From contig NC_058523.1 in NCBI RefSeq assembly GCF_904849725.1, positions 337,817,948 to 337,881,947 on the forward strand: a DNA stretch of 64,000 bases, written 5' to 3'. The notes under the pieces are model-generated. The model ran no database searches. It had not been told where the DNA came from and worked only from the letters and a program-made list of their open reading frames with translations. Below are positions 47,492-59,174 of the stretch, in pieces (the first letter of the stretch is position 1; the number at the start of each line of letters is the position of its first letter). The stretch comes from Hordeum vulgare subsp. vulgare (taxonomy: Eukaryota > Streptophyta > Magnoliopsida > Poales > Poaceae). The position numbers were made by a program, and so were the translations under genes.

Positions 47492-49227
47492 TGTTAGGTA
47501 ACGTAGTAATTTCAAAAAAATTCCTATGCCATACAAAGGATCTATCTAGGAGAAACAAGCAACGAGCAAAGGGGTAGAGAATCTTCATACCATTGAAGAT
47601 CTCTAAGCGGAAGCGTTGCTAGAACGCGGTTGATGGAGTCGTACTCGCAGCGATTCATATCGCGGTGGATTCCGATCTATGCGCCGAACAACGACGCCTC
47701 CACGTTCAACACACATGCAGCCCGATGACATATCCAACACCTTGATCCAGCACGGGAGGGAGGAGAGGTTGAGGGAGAGCTCCGATAGCACGGCGGCGTG
47801 GTGACGGTGGAGCTGCGTGGTATTCCAACAGGGCTTCACCAAGCACTACAGAGGACGAGGACGAGGAGGAGTAGGGCTGCGCCGAGAGAGAGAGAGAGAG
47901 AAGTGGTCTCTCAAAACAGCCCCAAACCCTCCACTATATATAGGAGGAGAGGGAGGAGGGCGCCGACCCTTAGGGTTTCCAACCTAAGGGGTGAGGGCGC
48001 CCTAGGGTGGGCTTGAAAGCCCAAGGCTGTCCCTCCACGCCTAGGGTTTTGACCCACTCCACCCCTTCCGCGCCTTGGGCTGAGATGGCAGGGCGCATCA
48101 GCCCATCTAGGGGCTGGTTCCCTTCCACTCTTGGCCCATGTAGCACTTTGGGGTTGGTGGCCCTTCCCGGTGGACCCCCGGAACCCTTCCAGATGCCCGG
48201 GTAGATTACCGGTGACGCGTGAAACACCTCCGACAATCAATTCCTCACTTCCTATATATGAATCTTTACCTTCGGACCATTTTGGAACTCGTCGTGACGT
48301 CCGGGATATCATCCGGGACTCCGAACAACCTTCGGTTGCCACATACACTATTCCCATATAACCCTAGCGTCATCAAACCTTAAGTGTATAGACCCTACGG
48401 GTTCATGAAGCATGCACACATGACCGAGACACCTCTCTGGTCAATAACCAACAGCGCGGTCTGGATATCTGTGTTGGTCCCACATGTTCCACGATGATCC
48501 CATCGAATGAACCACGATGTCGGGGATTCGATCAACCTCGTATGCAATTCCCTTTGTCTACCAGTATGATACTTGCTCGAGATTCGATCGTCGGTATCCA
48601 TATACCTTGTTCAATCTCGTTACCGATAAGTCTCTTTACTCGTTCGGTAACACATCATCTTGTGGCTAACTCCTAAGTCACATTAAGCTCATTATGATGA
48701 TGCATTACCGAGTGGGCCCAGAGATACCTCTCCGTCACATGAAGTGACAAATCACAGTCTCGATTCGTACAACCCAACAGATAGTTTCGAAGATACCTGT
48801 AGTGCACCTTTATAATCACCCAGTTACATTGTGACATTTGATACACCCAAAGCACTCCTACGGTATCTGGGAGTTGCATATTCTCATGGTCTAAGGAAAT
48901 GATACTTGACATTAGAAAAGCTTTAGCAAATGAACAACACGATCTAGTGCTATGCTTAGGATTGGGTCTTGTCCATCACATCATTCCCCAATGATGTAAT
49001 CCCGTTATCAATGGCATCCAATGTCCATGAGCATGAAACCATGATCATCTATTGATCAACGAGCTAGCCAACTGGAGGCTCACTAGGGACACATTGTGAT
49101 CTATATATTCACACATGTATTGCGGTTTCTGGTTAATACAATTATAGCATGAATAATAGACAATTATCATGAACTTGGAAATAAAAAATAACCACTTTAT
49201 TATTACCTCTAGGGCATATTTCAAACA
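47492..49227 (-). repeat. 5' LTR of the Angela-type element
   Basis: 1,736 bp, the partner of 15456-17214, with TATATATA on the minus strand at 47935-47942. Open frames inside (for example 48357-47911 on the minus strand) have no family match. Confidence 0.9.
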
Positions 49228-50110
49228 GTGACGACAATGACTCTACCCCCGCCTATTCCTTCATGGCCAAAGGCTCCACGGTATCCTTGAAATCTTCTCT
49301 CGATGACACTGTCAGTCAAGATGAATTTGATGAAAACATAAAACCTAGCTATTGTTAACTTGTAAAAATTGTAACTAAGCAACAACATGCCATGGTAAAT
49401 ATTTAAAACGTTCTAGAGAAAAGCGATGGCATGTTAAACGGCCGGATGAGTTTGAACGAGACTATGGCTAAAAATCTTAAAAGTCTTCACTCAAGGTTTG
49501 AGGATCTTCAATGTCGTAATGATACACTCTTGACTGAACATGAGAAGCTTCCCTAGGAATATATTAAAAGGAAGCAAGATTTAGAGAAGTTGAGGGTGGC
49601 TCATGAAGACCTTCAGAAGGAAAATGACCCACTCCTCGCACAACAGATCAGTATCGCTCAGGCTGAATTTATTCCTCCATGTTTAACATGCCTTGCTTGT
49701 GAAAATGATTATTCACTAGTGAATATTCAAAGGGCTCTGAAACTGCATTATCTTCAACTGCAACTGTGGTAACTAATTCCTCATCTAGGGATACCACTAC
49801 TATCAGTGATGAGAATGACAAGTTGAAGACATTTCTTGAGACATGCATGTAAAAAGCCTCAAGGACATCATATCCTTTGTGATGTCCTCAAGAAGAAAAT
49901 GTTGAACAAAAACCCTAGGTAAGAGGGTGTTGGTTTCAAAAGAAACATCAATGTTGATGAATCTTACTATAAACCTGGGCAGTATCCAAAAACCACATGG
50001 GTTGCTACCAAAGGTGCTTCGGTAGATCCATTCACATTATTTGGCTATAACTGTCCTAACCCTATCTTCACTGATGAGTCATTTGATTGCAATTATGGAC
50101 TATAAAAATC
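49228..50110 (+). pseudogene. Copia-like gag, fragment 3 (outer element)
   Basis: Continues the outer element's gag after the Angela insertion, starting at the TSD copy GTGAC. The reading is in register with fragment 2. It encodes a hydrophilic stretch with SFMAKGSTV and a likely coiled coil (MAKNLKSLHSRFEDLQ, later KRKQDLEKLRVAHEDLQKEN) as in the long gag of Sirevirus-type or similar plant elements. Several stops occur (near 49365, 49410 and 49555). After about 49770 the frame falls apart. No pol gene follows. Confidence 0.65.
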
Positions 50111-50648
50111 AAAATGGTGAAGTGTTTGCTACATAACCCGTTGGTTCCTCAATAGTGGCGATCAAGTGATTAATAGGTGGGACATAAATTTCCTTGTCAT
50201 CGGATCTGATCCCGATCTAGTCGTATACCGATGGTTGGTCTTGAGATACTCCCGTGGCATGTATTCATCCAAGCAGGTTTTAGATGGTCTTTTCCATGCA
50301 TGTTTGCATGTTAAGAAAAATAAGTTAGTGACTGTTAGCTATTTATTGTAGATAATGCATATGTGCATGTTTAGATAATGAGATGACATGTATGCATGTT
50401 TAAAGAAATAAATTAATGCGAGCTAGTTGTTTAGACATACAATATAGAGAGTGCCGCAACTTCCACGTGCGGCTTGGCCTTTTTTCACAAAGACCAATAC
50501 TAGATCTTGGATTATTTTGTAAACTCAGCGGTGTGTTGTCTGTCCTCTTTGTCCTTCCTCCGAATAGTTGAAAATTAGAAGAACTCAGGCATTTGAGGAA
50601 GCCCGTCATTGGAATATACAAGCCAAGTTTATGAAGAAGTGATTCCCA
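50111..50648. other. Non-coding stretch of the outer element
   Basis: About 540 bp between the gag remnant and the antisense frame. Only short chance openings occur (50166-50351). I see no polymerase domain or LTR boundary. Confidence 0.4.
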
Positions 50649-52678
50649 CTAGCATACGAATGATATAATCACCAGACTCTCTATATGAAGAACAAGGTGC
50701 CACTTTGTATAGTATGTGTGTTGTGGTGCACTCCAAAAATGACCAGTTTGAATCTTTGGTCGCATGTAGGGTTTCCTGTCTGAATCAAGGAAGGTGTTGT
50801 TGAGCCAGATTTCCCCGACACTGAAGACAAGAGGATGTGTTCGTCCAAATTGTCGAAGACTTGGAAGCTTGGGCAAAGGATTCATAACTTGTGGGCGGCG
50901 AAAGATGTTGAATTCATATTGCGGACCCATGTTGTTGGAGTGGCAAAACAAGCTTGGGCCATTTTGTGGGCACCATCTGTCATGCCCTATGGCGAGCCAT
51001 GCCAATATTATCACCATTGTCATGTGTCGATGGTGTATCTCACATAGGAGGACCATCAAGATACAAAGCATTGGTGTCACCATCAGTAGTTGGTGGTTCT
51101 GGAGGTGCAATAGTATCATCGGTAGCAATGTCTCCAGCTACTTTGGCTTCAATCTCAGGCTGGTCATGAGCAACATCTTCAAGACTGAGAACTTCATCGA
51201 CTCATGAAGTCGGAGTCACATGCACTTTATCTTTAGAATGCTTCATATCAATGATTTGGTGGATCTTGGTCCTTTGTGAAGCCTTTTGAGAGGAGCGCAG
51301 GTTCAGTGGCTTCAAATTCCATTGGTCAGAATGGAGATTTAGGTAATCTTGCCACAATAGTTGGAAATGGACTGGGAAGAGCTTTAGTATGGCTTCAGGC
51401 ACGTCAGGCCTTGGAGGAGTGCCAATTTCCACATATTCATTGCTTTCATGCAGTGGCGATGATACCACTAGTGCATCCAATTGGGGCACAGGGTCAGACT
51501 CTCTTTGGACATTGTCTTTGGAGGAAGCAATGTTTTCAGCACCATCAGCTGCATTGTCTTGAGATGCTGTAGTTTCAGCAGCTCGTACATCTTCAGTTGT
51601 CTAAGCCTTTGTGGTAGTGGACTCATGTAGAAAAACTTGCCTCTCAACACTTTGTAAGGCAGGGGGAGCCATAAAACATAGGCATCACAAGCTAGGGCTG
51701 CTCACGTATAGGTGGTGTAGCTGGCGGAACTCGAGGGGACTTGGGCACTTGGGCCAAACCCGAAGACTTTGTTTTCTTTGTCTTTAGCATCTTGATAGGC
51801 GAAGCTTCAGCTTCAGAAGCATGTGCAGGCTTGCATTTCTCGGCTTTAGCCTCATCTTGCTTGGTCTTCTTGATATTTATAGCTGAGGAAGGAAGGGGTG
51901 TTCTTGTGCTAGAGAAGCCATCTGGGAAGATAATGTGTGGCATGCCTTCCTGTGTAGATGCAGGCTGACTCATAGACAAAGAGCCTTGCCTTGACTGCTC
52001 AATGATTCTGGGGCCAAGAGCAGGCCGGCCAAGCGCTTTTCTCTTCAGAACTTCATTGTGAGCTTTTACAATTTGCGCAGATTTCTTCTTAGGGTGCTCA
52101 AGGGATCCTTTGATATCTTCACAACGCTTCTCAAATTTAGCCTTCAAATCTTTCATAAAGAGCTGATATCCTCGAATCTATGTGGTTGTGATCTTGTGTA
52201 TATTGCTCTTAAAAAGAGCCTTCTAATGACGAATCTTCACGCGCTGCTGCACAACCTTTTGAGCAACAATGAGTTCTTAGTTCACCAGCCCTTGAAATTT
52301 GAAGCTCAATCTAATTGGAAGTTGTACGACGTCGATGGTGAGCGAGGGGGCAGCAAACCATTCATCAATGAACTGGCTTATGATGTCTACATCAATTAGA
52401 GGCAAGTCTTGGAGACGTTTGGCCTCTTCCTGCTTCTGCTGAATCAACCTTGCCAGGGCTTCGTCATAAAACTCATCATGTGTTAGCTCAATCATATTAG
52501 CAGCATCCAACAAGGAGACGGATGGCTTCGGTCCACGAGCAACAACATATTTTCTCTCCAGTCTCTATTGATGCAAGATTCTTCCTTAGTTTCAGCTTGT
52601 TCAAGTGGTCTCGATCATGAGTCTTGGGGTGAAACTATTGGCCTTGAAGCCTTAGGTCTTGAAGCCTTTTCTTTTTTT
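50649..52678 (-). pseudogene. Antisense open frame of unknown function, distal part
   Basis: On the minus strand a chain of open pieces (52513-52277, 52156-51692, 51650-51468, 51489-51202, 51128-50649) separated by a few stops and shifts. The first pieces contain LARLIQQKQEEAKRLQDLP and IISQFIDEWFAAPS. The next is a Lys-rich region (KDLKAKFEKRCEDIKGSLEH) with basic, Pro/Ser-rich continuation (TKKTKSSGLAQVPKSPRVPP). The tail has KLFPVHFQLLWQDYL. The composition resembles a structural or nucleic-acid-binding protein, but no known domain, zinc finger or catalytic motif is visible. It joins at 52678 to the part at 57515-58058 once the solo LTR is removed. I do not recognise the family. Confidence 0.5.
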
Positions 52679-52683
52679 CATAA

Positions 52684-55600
52684 TCTAACGCCCAAGATGC
52701 GATCCTATCCTCAATTTGGCACGAGGGACTCGTCAGGGATAGAAGCGCATCTCGTCGTTTCGCAAGAATGGATATCATTACAGGTACATGTACTGAAAAG
52801 ATGAGATATATGGAATTGGCTTACACTCACCACAAGCTACATCAGAGTATCATCAGTACATTACATAAACATCACGAAGAAGAGCAGGGTTCGACTATGG
52901 ACGAAAACAAACGAGAAAAGAACGACGTCGGTCCTTGCTATCCCAGGCTGCCGGCCTGGAACCCATCCTAGATCGATGATGAAGAAGAAGAAGCAACTCC
53001 AAATGAACAATCCACGGGCTCGCGTCAAGTAACGTTTTACCTGCTATTGTAGTAACCTGTGAGCCACAGGGGACTCAGGAATCTCATTTCCAAAGGTATC
53101 AAGACTACCAAAGCTTAATAGGTGAGGTATGGTTAAGTGGTGAGGCTGCAGCAAGCGACTAAGAAATATATGAGGTGGCTCACTTACGAGTACACGAATA
53201 AAGAGGGGGATGATCTATGCATAACGGACGTGAAGTATTGAGGATCAAATGAATGATCTTGAACACCTACTTACGTCAAACGTAACCCCACCATGTCCTC
53301 GATCGAAGAAGGAGCTCACGAAAGAGATAGTCACGGTTACGCACTCAGTTGGCATATTTTAATTAAGTTAATTTCAAGTTATCTAGAACCAGTGTTAAAC
53401 AAAGTATCCACGTTTCCACATAACCGCGGGCACGGCTTTCCAAAAAGATTTAACCCTATAGGGGTGCTCCAACTAGTCCATCACAAATTACCACAAGCCG
53501 CATCGAAATCCTTGATCACGAAGCTCGCGATCTTGTCTGACTCCTTAGTGGAAAACCTCAACTCTGAGATTACCCAAAGCATCATCAGAATCCCGATGCA
53601 CAAGATATCTCATAAAAGGTAAAACTAATCCAGCAAGGCCACCCGGTGTGTCGACGAACCCGATAGGAGTTGCATATCTCGCTCTCAAGACACACCGTCT
53701 ATGCATAGTGGACGGTAGCCAAATGCTCGAGTTGCCCCGAGGTGGCACCGCTGACTACTAGGTGGGTGGACCAACACTCATGCGGAGCACTGGCCCGCGG
53801 GTTGATTAATTATCCTCGGGGTCGGGAAAGTCCCTATGCAATTTTATTAGGTTATTAGGTGAATGAAAACCAAAGTTGGGCCTTGCTAAACCAGCTTTAA
53901 TCTAAACGAATTATCAATGGGGTCCCCATAACAACCCCGATCGTATTACGAGCGCTCAATTATGGAACATAACACCGGTAGCCGAAACTAAGGGGGCAAA
54001 GGTGGAACAAAACACCAGGCTAGAAAGGCCGAGCCTTCCACCTTTTACCAAGTATATAGGTGCATTAATTTAAATAGCATTTAATATGGTGATATATCAA
54101 GGAACCCATGTTACCACATGGAAGCAACTGCACCTGCAACTATAGCAACGCTAACACATGGTTAAGCAAGCGGTAACATAGCAAATCAGTGGTTTGCTAG
54201 GTCGTGAACAAGTTAAAGGTTTTCATGGCTATGTTGGGAGGATGATATTTAACAGGTGGTAGGCAGCAAGACAATAAGGATACAAATGATAAAACTAGTA
54301 TGGCAATGATAGTAATGGTATCTGGCAAAATGGTCATCTTGCTTGAGATCCCGCTTGGAAGAAGAATGACTCCGTGAAGCAGACGAACCGATGTAGTCGA
54401 ATGGATCCTCACTCTCCGAAGCGGTCGGAACTCTATCAAGACGAAGCAAACCGGAAACAGGAATCAAAACACGATATACACCACACGATACACAACACAA
54501 TTGATGCATGAGCGGTTGAATATATGCGAGACATGGCATGTCAATTCACAACAATCAAACACTACACATTAAGTGAAGTTCAATATGCAACGAGGCGCAT
54601 ATTGACGAAACTCCACATACGGATTATTTACTTCTATCCCGATTAGGTACACGACAATATTTAAATGTGGTTAAACATGTCAAGAGGTGAAGCGTAATTA
54701 ATCTACCTATCTAGGCATATTAAATGAGATCGAAAATGACATATAGCATCTCCGAGATGACCCCATATGTTAATTTATAATTCTGTCCAGATCGGAACTA
54801 ACACATTTAAATGTTTGTTAAACAGCAAAATAAATATTTTCACGTGATTCTACGCGTCGTTTCAATCAATTTACACATAGAGAACATCTCCAACAGACCT
54901 ATGGTTCAAAAGATACAAACACCGCAAGATATGATGGCATGAATGCAATATGTGTGCAACGACAGTCACAAGCATCCCAAAACATACAAAAAAAACATAA
55001 TATGAAACTACACGAGATTCTAAGAAAGTTTCATATAGGACACGATCAAAACTGAGCAACGGTTCAACAACTACAAGCTAAACAAGAAATCACTACAATC
55101 TGCCAACATCTGCCACATAGCATTTTCTACACCCTCAAACAACTAGCTAGACAAATCCAACATACTCAAACAAGGCATGCTGCAATAGAGGTCAAGATGC
55201 ACTACCACATACAACTAATAACATCTAGCATGGGAGGATGGATCACTCGGAAAAGAACTCACAAAATGGCATATCACACACAGTTTCAGACTTTGTGAAA
55301 ATATCAGTTTATGAAAGTGCAGTTTTCGATCTGGAGGCATATTGACAGCAACAAAACTATATGCTACAGGTCTCCAAATGGCATGAAAATTGATAGCATG
55401 GTAGAGAATCTTAAGGACTACAACTAACTCCATTGCACCAACCTCAAAAGAGCTACAGATCACCAGATAAAATCATGAAAAGACAACAACAAAATATAAC
55501 AGATTTCAGACTTATAAATATTTCAGCATCTCCAAATCAACACTATTTTCTATCATGTTGAGAACAAGCAAACAACACCTAAACATGGATTTCTATTGCA

Positions 55601-57509
55601 ACCAAAATTACCAGAGGCTAGCCTACACATCCAAGGGCATATCTCTAGTTAACAACTCCTTCATATCATGCACGGATTAAATCCCACTAAATAAACAAAA
55701 TGGCATCATGGCCAAATATCACACGCACTAACTTGCTCAAAAGCTAAAACTACCCCGAAAACATATATAACATGAGGGGTTACAAAATAAAAATAACGCC
55801 TCACGTATATGCGAGAGTATGTCCTAAACACGATATAACAAACTAGCGACGGAACCTACGTGCAAAAATGCAAACAACCACTCTAAAATACATGGCAAAA
55901 GGTCCCTAAAAACATGAGCATTTCACCTACGGGATTTGAGCTATCCGGACACGCACAAATATAACTACGAAATAAATCCCTATTAGGACATCATGCAAAA
56001 CTAGGCATATGGCAAGTCAAACTAATTCAAACATGCATGCAAGTTGCAAATTATGAATGTACGCAAAAAATTAAACATGTTACATATTCAGAACGTTCCG
56101 ATCCGATACACGGTTTAAAATCTCCAAGCGTTGGAAAATCTAGCATATTCCAGAAATTGATTTAATCTCCGGGAAAATCCTAAAATCGAAATGGGCCAAA
56201 ATGCAAACGGGCCTAAATCTGTGCAAGCGCGAGATAGCTGTCAAGCGCCTATGGCGCCATATAGGGCAGGCAGGGGGTGCTCACCCTAGCTGGGCCCCGC
56301 CCAAGACGGTGGAGAGGAGGCAGGCCTGGGGCGCCTGGGCACTGAGCCGGTGGCGCGGCTGGCTCGGGCCAGGGTGTCGCTGGGCCTCGTGCTGGCGAGG
56401 CCCAAGGCGCCTGGCGAGCGGGAGGAGCGAGGCGCAGCGTCGGGCTGGCGTCGTTCGCCCCTGTCCTGAGCAGAGGGAGGTGGCGGCGGCAGCTTGGAGG
56501 CGAGCGCCGGCGGCGAGGACGCGGGGAGGCGGCGGCCGGACTCCGCGGCGGAGGTGGCCGACCGGATCTGGCCATGGGAGTCCGTTCCCGGCGGATCCAA
56601 CGCTCTCTGCTGGAGCCTCCTCCATGGCGGCTGCAGATTGGGAGAAGAGAGATTAGAGAGAGGAGGAGGAAGAGAAGGAAGGATAGGAAGGAGTGGGACT
56701 CCGGCGTCGAGCGGCAGCGCTCCGGCGAGCCTGCTCCGACGAGGATGCGGGGGTTGCTGCGGAGGCTGGCTGCCATGGGGAGGGATCGAGGGGGCTCCGG
56801 CTAGGCTGGCCCGAAGAAGCTCGTCAGGCGGCGGTGGATCGGGCCCGGTGGGCCTCGAATGGGCTTCGTGGGCCGGCGGCGCTGGGGAGGAGAGAGGAGG
56901 CTAGGGTTTGAGGGGGCACGGATTTCGAGGGAGTGAGAGAGAGTGGCCGTCTAAAAATGGCATGGGGTCTATTTATAACAATGGGGAGGCTAGATTTACC
57001 AGTTTTTCGCCCCGATTTCAACTGTGCGAAGTGGCCGTGGAGAGTAGGTTAGCCGGAGATGAGAGGGAAATGGCACCCGGCAACGCAATTTTAAAACACC
57101 GAAAAACATCCGACGATAGACCGAAGACGGTGCCGCTACGGTCGACCGTTCGGGTACCAGACGGACTCCGATTGCGACGAAATTTGACAGACATCCTAGC
57201 TACAACTAATTAAGACCGCACGTCAAGTTTTAACCCAATCAGAGGAATTTTTTACACACTTTTAAAAACAGGATTTAACCGATGGCGCTGGCGCGTGCGT
57301 GTGTGGTTGGGCTCAACACGGGCAACGACGAACATGGAGAGAACCGGCAACTAATAACGGATGCAACTTTTGAAAACTGGCAGCAACGGAGATGTCGATG
57401 CAATGCAGATGATGCAAATGATGCGATGATGATACGATAAATAAAATAAACACACGACGAAAACTGAATAAAGGGGAATCTTCTGGAACGTCGGTCTCAG
57501 GCTGTCACA
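52684..57509 (-). mobile_element. Solo LTR, about 4.8 kb
   Basis: On the minus strand it starts TGTGACAGCCTGAGACC at 57509 and ends GATGCG...GGGCGTTAGA at 52684 (the expected final TTACA has one change). Both sides carry the TSD CATAA (52679-52683 and 57510-57514). I find a single TATA box and no primer site, polypurine tract or coding region. This fits the product of recombination between the two LTRs of a gypsy-type element. The GC-rich part at about 56250-57000, downstream of the promoter, produces many open frames that are not genes. Confidence 0.75.
56970..56977 (-). promoter_or_regulatory. TATA box in the solo LTR
   Basis: TATAAATA on the minus strand, followed by GACCCCATGCC. The position, about 530 bp from the LTR start, fits the promoter of the former element. 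Confidence 0.55.
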
Positions 57510-57514
57510 CATAA

Positions 57515-58058
57515 CCTTTGGGTCTACAAAAAGAGGTTGATCTTCTTCATCTGATGTGTCATCTCCCATAGTGCAACCACAGATACTTGATGGATTAGGT
57601 AGCTCTAGCATTGGAGGCCGCACCATGCATCGGTAGAAGCCAATCTTGATAGCTTCAACCTTAGTCTTCAGATGCAGATTTTTATAGATGATACTTGTCC
57701 ATGGAGTCTTCTCAACACTCTTTATGGCATACTCATCTGTGAAGAAACAATAGTTGAACCATTCTTCAACCCAATATTGTCGGACACATTGGATCTGGTT
57801 CTTGCGTTGTTGGTAACTCTCATGAGGATCAAACTTTTATCTATCATATAGACCTCGTGGAAGATATGTGGCAGTATTCAAACGTCTTTGCCGTCCACGT
57901 TTATTTGGAGCCTTGTCTTTGGCCATAGTCTTCGACTTGGTCAAAGGCTTCATAGAGTGATTCAGATGAGAGCTGGCTCCACGTGAGTCCAAATGTATCT
58001 TGAAGTAGTCTCCAAACGAATTCAGACTAAGAGATCCAAGTGATTCTGTCGTGGGCAT
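57515..58058 (-). pseudogene. Antisense open frame of unknown function, proximal part
   Basis: The minus-strand frame runs from an ATG at 58058 to 57842 (TTESLGSLSLNSFGDYF, then KAPNKRGRQRRLNTATYLP). After one stop it runs on through a region with QCVRQYWVEEWFNYCFFTDE, SVEKTPWTSIIYKNL and CTMGDDTSDEEDQPLFVDP to 57515, where the solo LTR is inserted. The aromatic and charged pattern suggests a folded domain, unlike chance frames. I recall no named domain for it. It lies opposite in sense to the gag of the outer element. Whether it belongs to that element or to a separate transposon is open. Confidence 0.5.
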
Positions 58059-58383
58059 GTACGTGTGAAAGAATTAGAGATGCGAGGGAATAAACGAGTT
58101 CGTATGCATTCTTAGATGATTTCGAAGATAAAAACATGGTCTGAAGCTATTGACCTCATTCATCTAATACATTCACTTTTTCTCAAGACATGGTGGTTTC
58201 AGATTTGTACAAGTTCAAGAATTTGCACAAGTGAGAAATCATCCCACATCTTCAACATAAGTAATAACATGGAACAAATAGAGATGGATTATTGAGAGCC
58301 ATCAAAACTATTGTGGAAAAATATATTTCGAAGATATATGAAAACTCTTAATATCAAAGGAGTGGTAAAAATTAGCGATTTAT

Positions 58384-58533
58384 TTACCACGGTGAAGAAT
58401 GTAAGGAATTGTTCAACGAGGCACATGAGCCAAGTATTATCTGCCATACACTAGCTTGGTGGTGGCAGATGGCTTTGGTAGCGTCGGATGAGGATGGTCG
58501 CGGCCAGCATGAGTACGTCGATGACGAAGTCAT
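58384..58533 (-). pseudogene. Possible first exon of the antisense gene
   Basis: A 49-codon minus-strand frame from ATG 58533 to TAA 58384, lying about 110 bp downstream of a TATA-like CATAAATAC (58645-58653). It is Ser/Thr-rich at the start (MTSSSTYSCWPRPSSSD). A donor-like GTGGTAAAT lies at its end, and an acceptor-like CGACAG lies at about 58036-58041, upstream of the next piece. This is consistent with a spliced transcript but remains weak. Confidence 0.3.
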
Positions 58534-59174
58534 GACAGCGAAGCGCTTCTTCTCCGGCTACAATGAAATCCAGCGACGGCGCCAGTTTTTGGAGCTTGGA
58601 GGCGAAGGTGTAAAGGCAAGAGTAATTATTGAGCTGGTGTTCTTGTATTTATGAGGTGGGGTTGGAATAGGAATATCCGAAGATTTTGGGAAGATTTGCC
58701 CCGGACTCATCGATTAGCAGGGCACGTGGCATGCATACAACACATGTGACAACCCACTACCTCCAATCTGTTGTGCGAGGCGAGTAATGTTTGGCGGTTT
58801 AGGCATAAAAAATAAGAGTGAAATCATTTTAAGCATGTGATTGGATTTGTCTTTGGCAGACAAGGATGTTGCAAAGATAATCAACACGTGTCAATTAGAA
58901 TGCATATGACTACAATTAAACAATGTTAGGAGAGATAAGCATGGATGAGGTGTAAGGGTTCGATCATGTTTGCCTAGATAAATTCGAAGCTATAACTATA
59001 GGAAAAATGTTGTTGAGGACATAACTTGATAGTGTCTCTTATGGCATATTCAAATGACAAGTGTTCAACTTCGAAGACAATCATAAAATTTCGAAGGCAA
59101 ACTCAATTTCAAGAACACATATATGAAGATACGAAGATAAAAGCAATGTCTTTAAAAAGGGGATGGTGGCATCG
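58534..59174. other. Non-coding flank with a minus-strand TATA-like box
   Basis: On the minus strand CATAAATAC at 58645-58653 could start a transcript toward 58533. The rest (58660-59174) is AT-rich with repeated CTTCGAAG and TTTCGAAGG motifs and no coding signal. It ends with CATCG, possible TSD of the LTR that begins at 59175. Confidence 0.4.

Larger units (their letters stand above)
15456..49227 (-). mobile_element. Angela/WIS2/BARE1-type copia element, nested host
   Basis: LTRs of 1,759 bp (15456-17214) and 1,736 bp (47492-49227) have the BARE1/Angela ends: on the minus strand they begin TGTT(G)GAAATATGCCC and end TTACC(C/T)AACA. The flanks are CTGAC and GTGAC, a 5-bp TSD with one change. 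Gene order on the minus strand is gag remnant, protease, integrase, reverse transcriptase, RNase H, as in copia elements. The chromovirus 18376-44306 splits the reverse transcriptase. Without it the element is about 7.8 kb, short for the family because most of gag is missing. Confidence 0.9.

Noticed and set aside
56201..57213. Overlapping frames of 65-175 residues in the solo LTR
   Set aside because: GC-rich leader of an LTR with all six frames partly open; no recognisable domain.
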